From Pseudaminobacter sp047739745 (lineage in GTDB: Bacteria > Pseudomonadota > Alphaproteobacteria > Rhizobiales > Rhizobiaceae), in contig NZ_JBLLVA010000023.1 of the NCBI RefSeq assembly GCF_047739745.1, positions 17,016 through 81,015 on the forward strand: a stretch of DNA of 64,000 nt, given 5' to 3'. Below are positions 62,611 through 64,000 of the stretch, one piece after another. The notes beneath the pieces are model-generated. The model was not told the origin of the DNA and did no database searches. It saw only the letters and a list, made by a program, of their open reading frames with translations. Each line of letters opens with the position of its first letter. Positions within the stretch are counted from its first letter, which is position 1. The translations under genes were made by a program, and so were the position numbers.

Positions 62611-63801
62611 CTACATCATCCCGCCCCGGTTCCAGTCGCGCCCGCGCTCGCCGAACATTTCACAGCCTTCCTCGGTGACGGCGATCGTATCTTCCAGCTT
62701 GATGAAGCCACGCGTCGGGTGGAGCATGGTGGTTTCAACGGAAAGCACCATGCCGGGCTCGAGCGGCCGCGCCGCGTCGACACCCTCATAGGCGACCGGA
62801 TGGTTGGTCATCAGGAATGGCGCCTCGTGGCTGATCAGGCCCATTCCATGGGCGAAGAAATCGGTGAAGGCTGCGACCGGCGAGGCCTTCAGCACGCTTT
62901 CGGCATGGGCGATCATGTCGCTGCCGAGCGCGCCGGCGCGGCAATGCGAGAACGCCGCCTGCTGCACCGTATCGATTTGGGCGAGCAGGTCCTGCAACTC
63001 CTGATCCGGCTCGCCCAGCACGCCCATGCGGCAAAGATCGCCGATATAGCCATGATAGTTGCCGCCGGAATCGAGCGACAGCACCTCGCCCTTCTGCCAG
63101 GTCTGAGGCGAAACGGCACGGTTGTGACTGGAGCCGATGGTCAGGAGGCAATATTCGAACTGCAGTCCGCGATTGGTTTCTGCCCGTCGCAGCGCATCGA
63201 CGATTTCCTGCTTGCTTGCGCCTTCTTCGCTGCAGGCGAAGACCGCCAGCATCGAATCGGTGATGAGTTCCGAGGCCCGGCGCAGCTTGGCCAGTTCATC
63301 CGGCGTCTTGATCGCGCGCAGGCGCTCCAGCGTCGAGGTCGCATCGACCAGCGTGGCGCCGTCGAGTTCCCGCTGAAGCGCGGCATGTGCGTCCGACGGC
63401 ATGAAGGGCGCTTCGATGCCGATGCGCGCGCCCTGGCAGCCGATCGTTTTCAGATGGGCGGAGGCGAGGGCGGCTGCATCCAACGTTCCCCAGGTCGCCG
63501 TCTGGAGGTTCGGTGTCCAGAACGGATGGTTCTGGTGCTCACCCCCTTCCATGCGGTTGCCGATATAGGCTGCATGGTCGGGCCGGCCCTTTTCATAGAT
63601 CAGGACTGGCAGATAGCGGCTATGGCCGATCGCGTCCATGGCGGAGAAGAAGATGAATTTGTAGCCGCCGAGCAGATATTGGACATTGTGTTTCGAGGTG
63701 GCGAGGAGAACGTTGATGCCGGCCTCCTCCATGAGGCGGTCGAGGCGTGCGTGGTCGAACGGTATCCCGGCCGGCCGGGCGGTTTCGGCGCTTGCATTCA
63801 T
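62611..63801 (-). CDS. M24-family Xaa-Pro aminopeptidase-like metallopeptidase
   Basis: A 396-residue pita-bread enzyme. The N-terminal creatinase-type domain covers about 1-150; the catalytic domain has metal ligands in LSLDSGG (Asp), GYIGDLCRMG (Asp), FFAHGMGLISHE (His), SVETTMLH (Glu) and FIKLEDTI (Glu). All five are present, so it should be active as a dipeptidase or proline peptidase, or a related creatinase-type hydrolase. ATG 63801 has GGAGGAAC upstream. It is on the same strand as the sugar operon but 520 bp away. From 63802 to the window end I see no gene. Confidence 0.9.
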   Translation of the reverse strand: MNASAETARPAGIPFDHARLDRLMEEAGINVLLATSKHNVQYLLGGYKFIFFSAMDAIGHSRYLPVLIYEKGRPDHAAYIGNRMEGGEHQNHPFWTPNLQTATWGTLDAAALASAHLKTIGCQGARIGIEAPFMPSDAHAALQRELDGATLVDATSTLERLRAIKTPDELAKLRRASELITDSMLAVFACSEEGASKQEIVDALRRAETNRGLQFEYCLLTIGSSHNRAVSPQTWQKGEVLSLDSGGNYHGYIGDLCRMGVLGEPDQELQDLLAQIDTVQQAAFSHCRAGALGSDMIAHAESVLKASPVAAFTDFFAHGMGLISHEAPFLMTNHPVAYEGVDAARPLEPGMVLSVETTMLHPTRGFIKLEDTIAVTEEGCEMFGERGRDWNRGGMM

Positions 63802-64000
63802 GGCGTTCCTCCGTGGAGGCAGGATGCCACGCGGCAAAATGAAGGTCCACCGGCCGATGGAGTCGCTTTTTCGCTCCGTTAAAGGCTGGTCTTATGAGTT
63901 TTCTCCGAATCGGTGCCTTGATGGTTTGTCGCCTGCGGGCCTCGACCACCCGCAGGCGACGAGAGGGGACGGATCGTGCCGAGGCCGGTCTACTGGACCG

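Overview
The window looks like the chromosome, or a large replicon, of an alphaproteobacterium of the order Hyphomicrobiales (Rhizobiales), probably near Phyllobacteriaceae, Mesorhizobium or Brucella. This rests on several things: high GC, a urease operon ordered ureC-E-F-G-D like the second urease cluster of Brucella, a five-step hut pathway using hutF and hutG, many ABC uptake operons, and sequences that fit the general-stress sigma factor EcfG/RpoE2 promoter. No rRNA, tRNA or CRISPR array was seen.

Layout. 1-9.2 kb: end of a urease operon (ureC partial, ureE, F, G, D), nikR, and a five-gene urea/amide ABC transporter (urtABCDE-like), all rightward, facing a LuxR-type regulator. 10-15.3 kb: a decayed patch with an IS6-family transposase remnant, a PQQ sugar-dehydrogenase remnant and a deleted PEBP gene. 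It also carries an intact HAD-phosphatase/ATPase fusion, a FAD oxidoreductase with a Rieske domain, and a Cu/Zn superoxide dismutase. 15.5-29 kb: histidine utilisation (hutD, hutC and hutF leftward; hutI, hutH, hutG, a CoA-transferase, an acyl-CoA dehydrogenase and hutU rightward), then a polar amino-acid ABC transporter. 29.4-42.7 kb: a probable catabolic locus for a cyclic or amide nitrogen compound. It has an Opp/Dpp-type transporter, three Atz/Trz-type amidohydrolases (one without the usual HxH), a hydantoin/Asp-Glu racemase-like protein, a GntR regulator and an orphan OppD-like ATPase.

42.7-51.1 kb: a patchwork of small stress-type genes, detoxification enzymes (AcuI-like reductase, HCCA isomerase, two SDRs, MaoC), four small regulators and several truncated genes. 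A near-identical 24-bp sequence occurs at both edges (43969 and 51083), and the right copy coincides with the point where comM is cut off. 51.1-64 kb resembles core genome: comM remnant, gshB, a GGDEF-EAL protein, an SDR plus SMP-30 lactonase pair, a two-ATPase sugar ABC operon with an extra 67-residue membrane protein, and an M24 peptidase.

Functionally the window is about scavenging nitrogen and carbon: urea import and hydrolysis, histidine to glutamate plus formate, a probable cyclic-amide pathway, and sugar uptake with oxidation. Four transporter operons have a GC-rich hairpin just after the binding-protein gene. The most testable new ideas are that the CoA-transferase/acyl-CoA dehydrogenase pair inside hut feeds imidazolepropionate into urocanate, and that the 29-42 kb locus is an uncharacterised amidohydrolase pathway.
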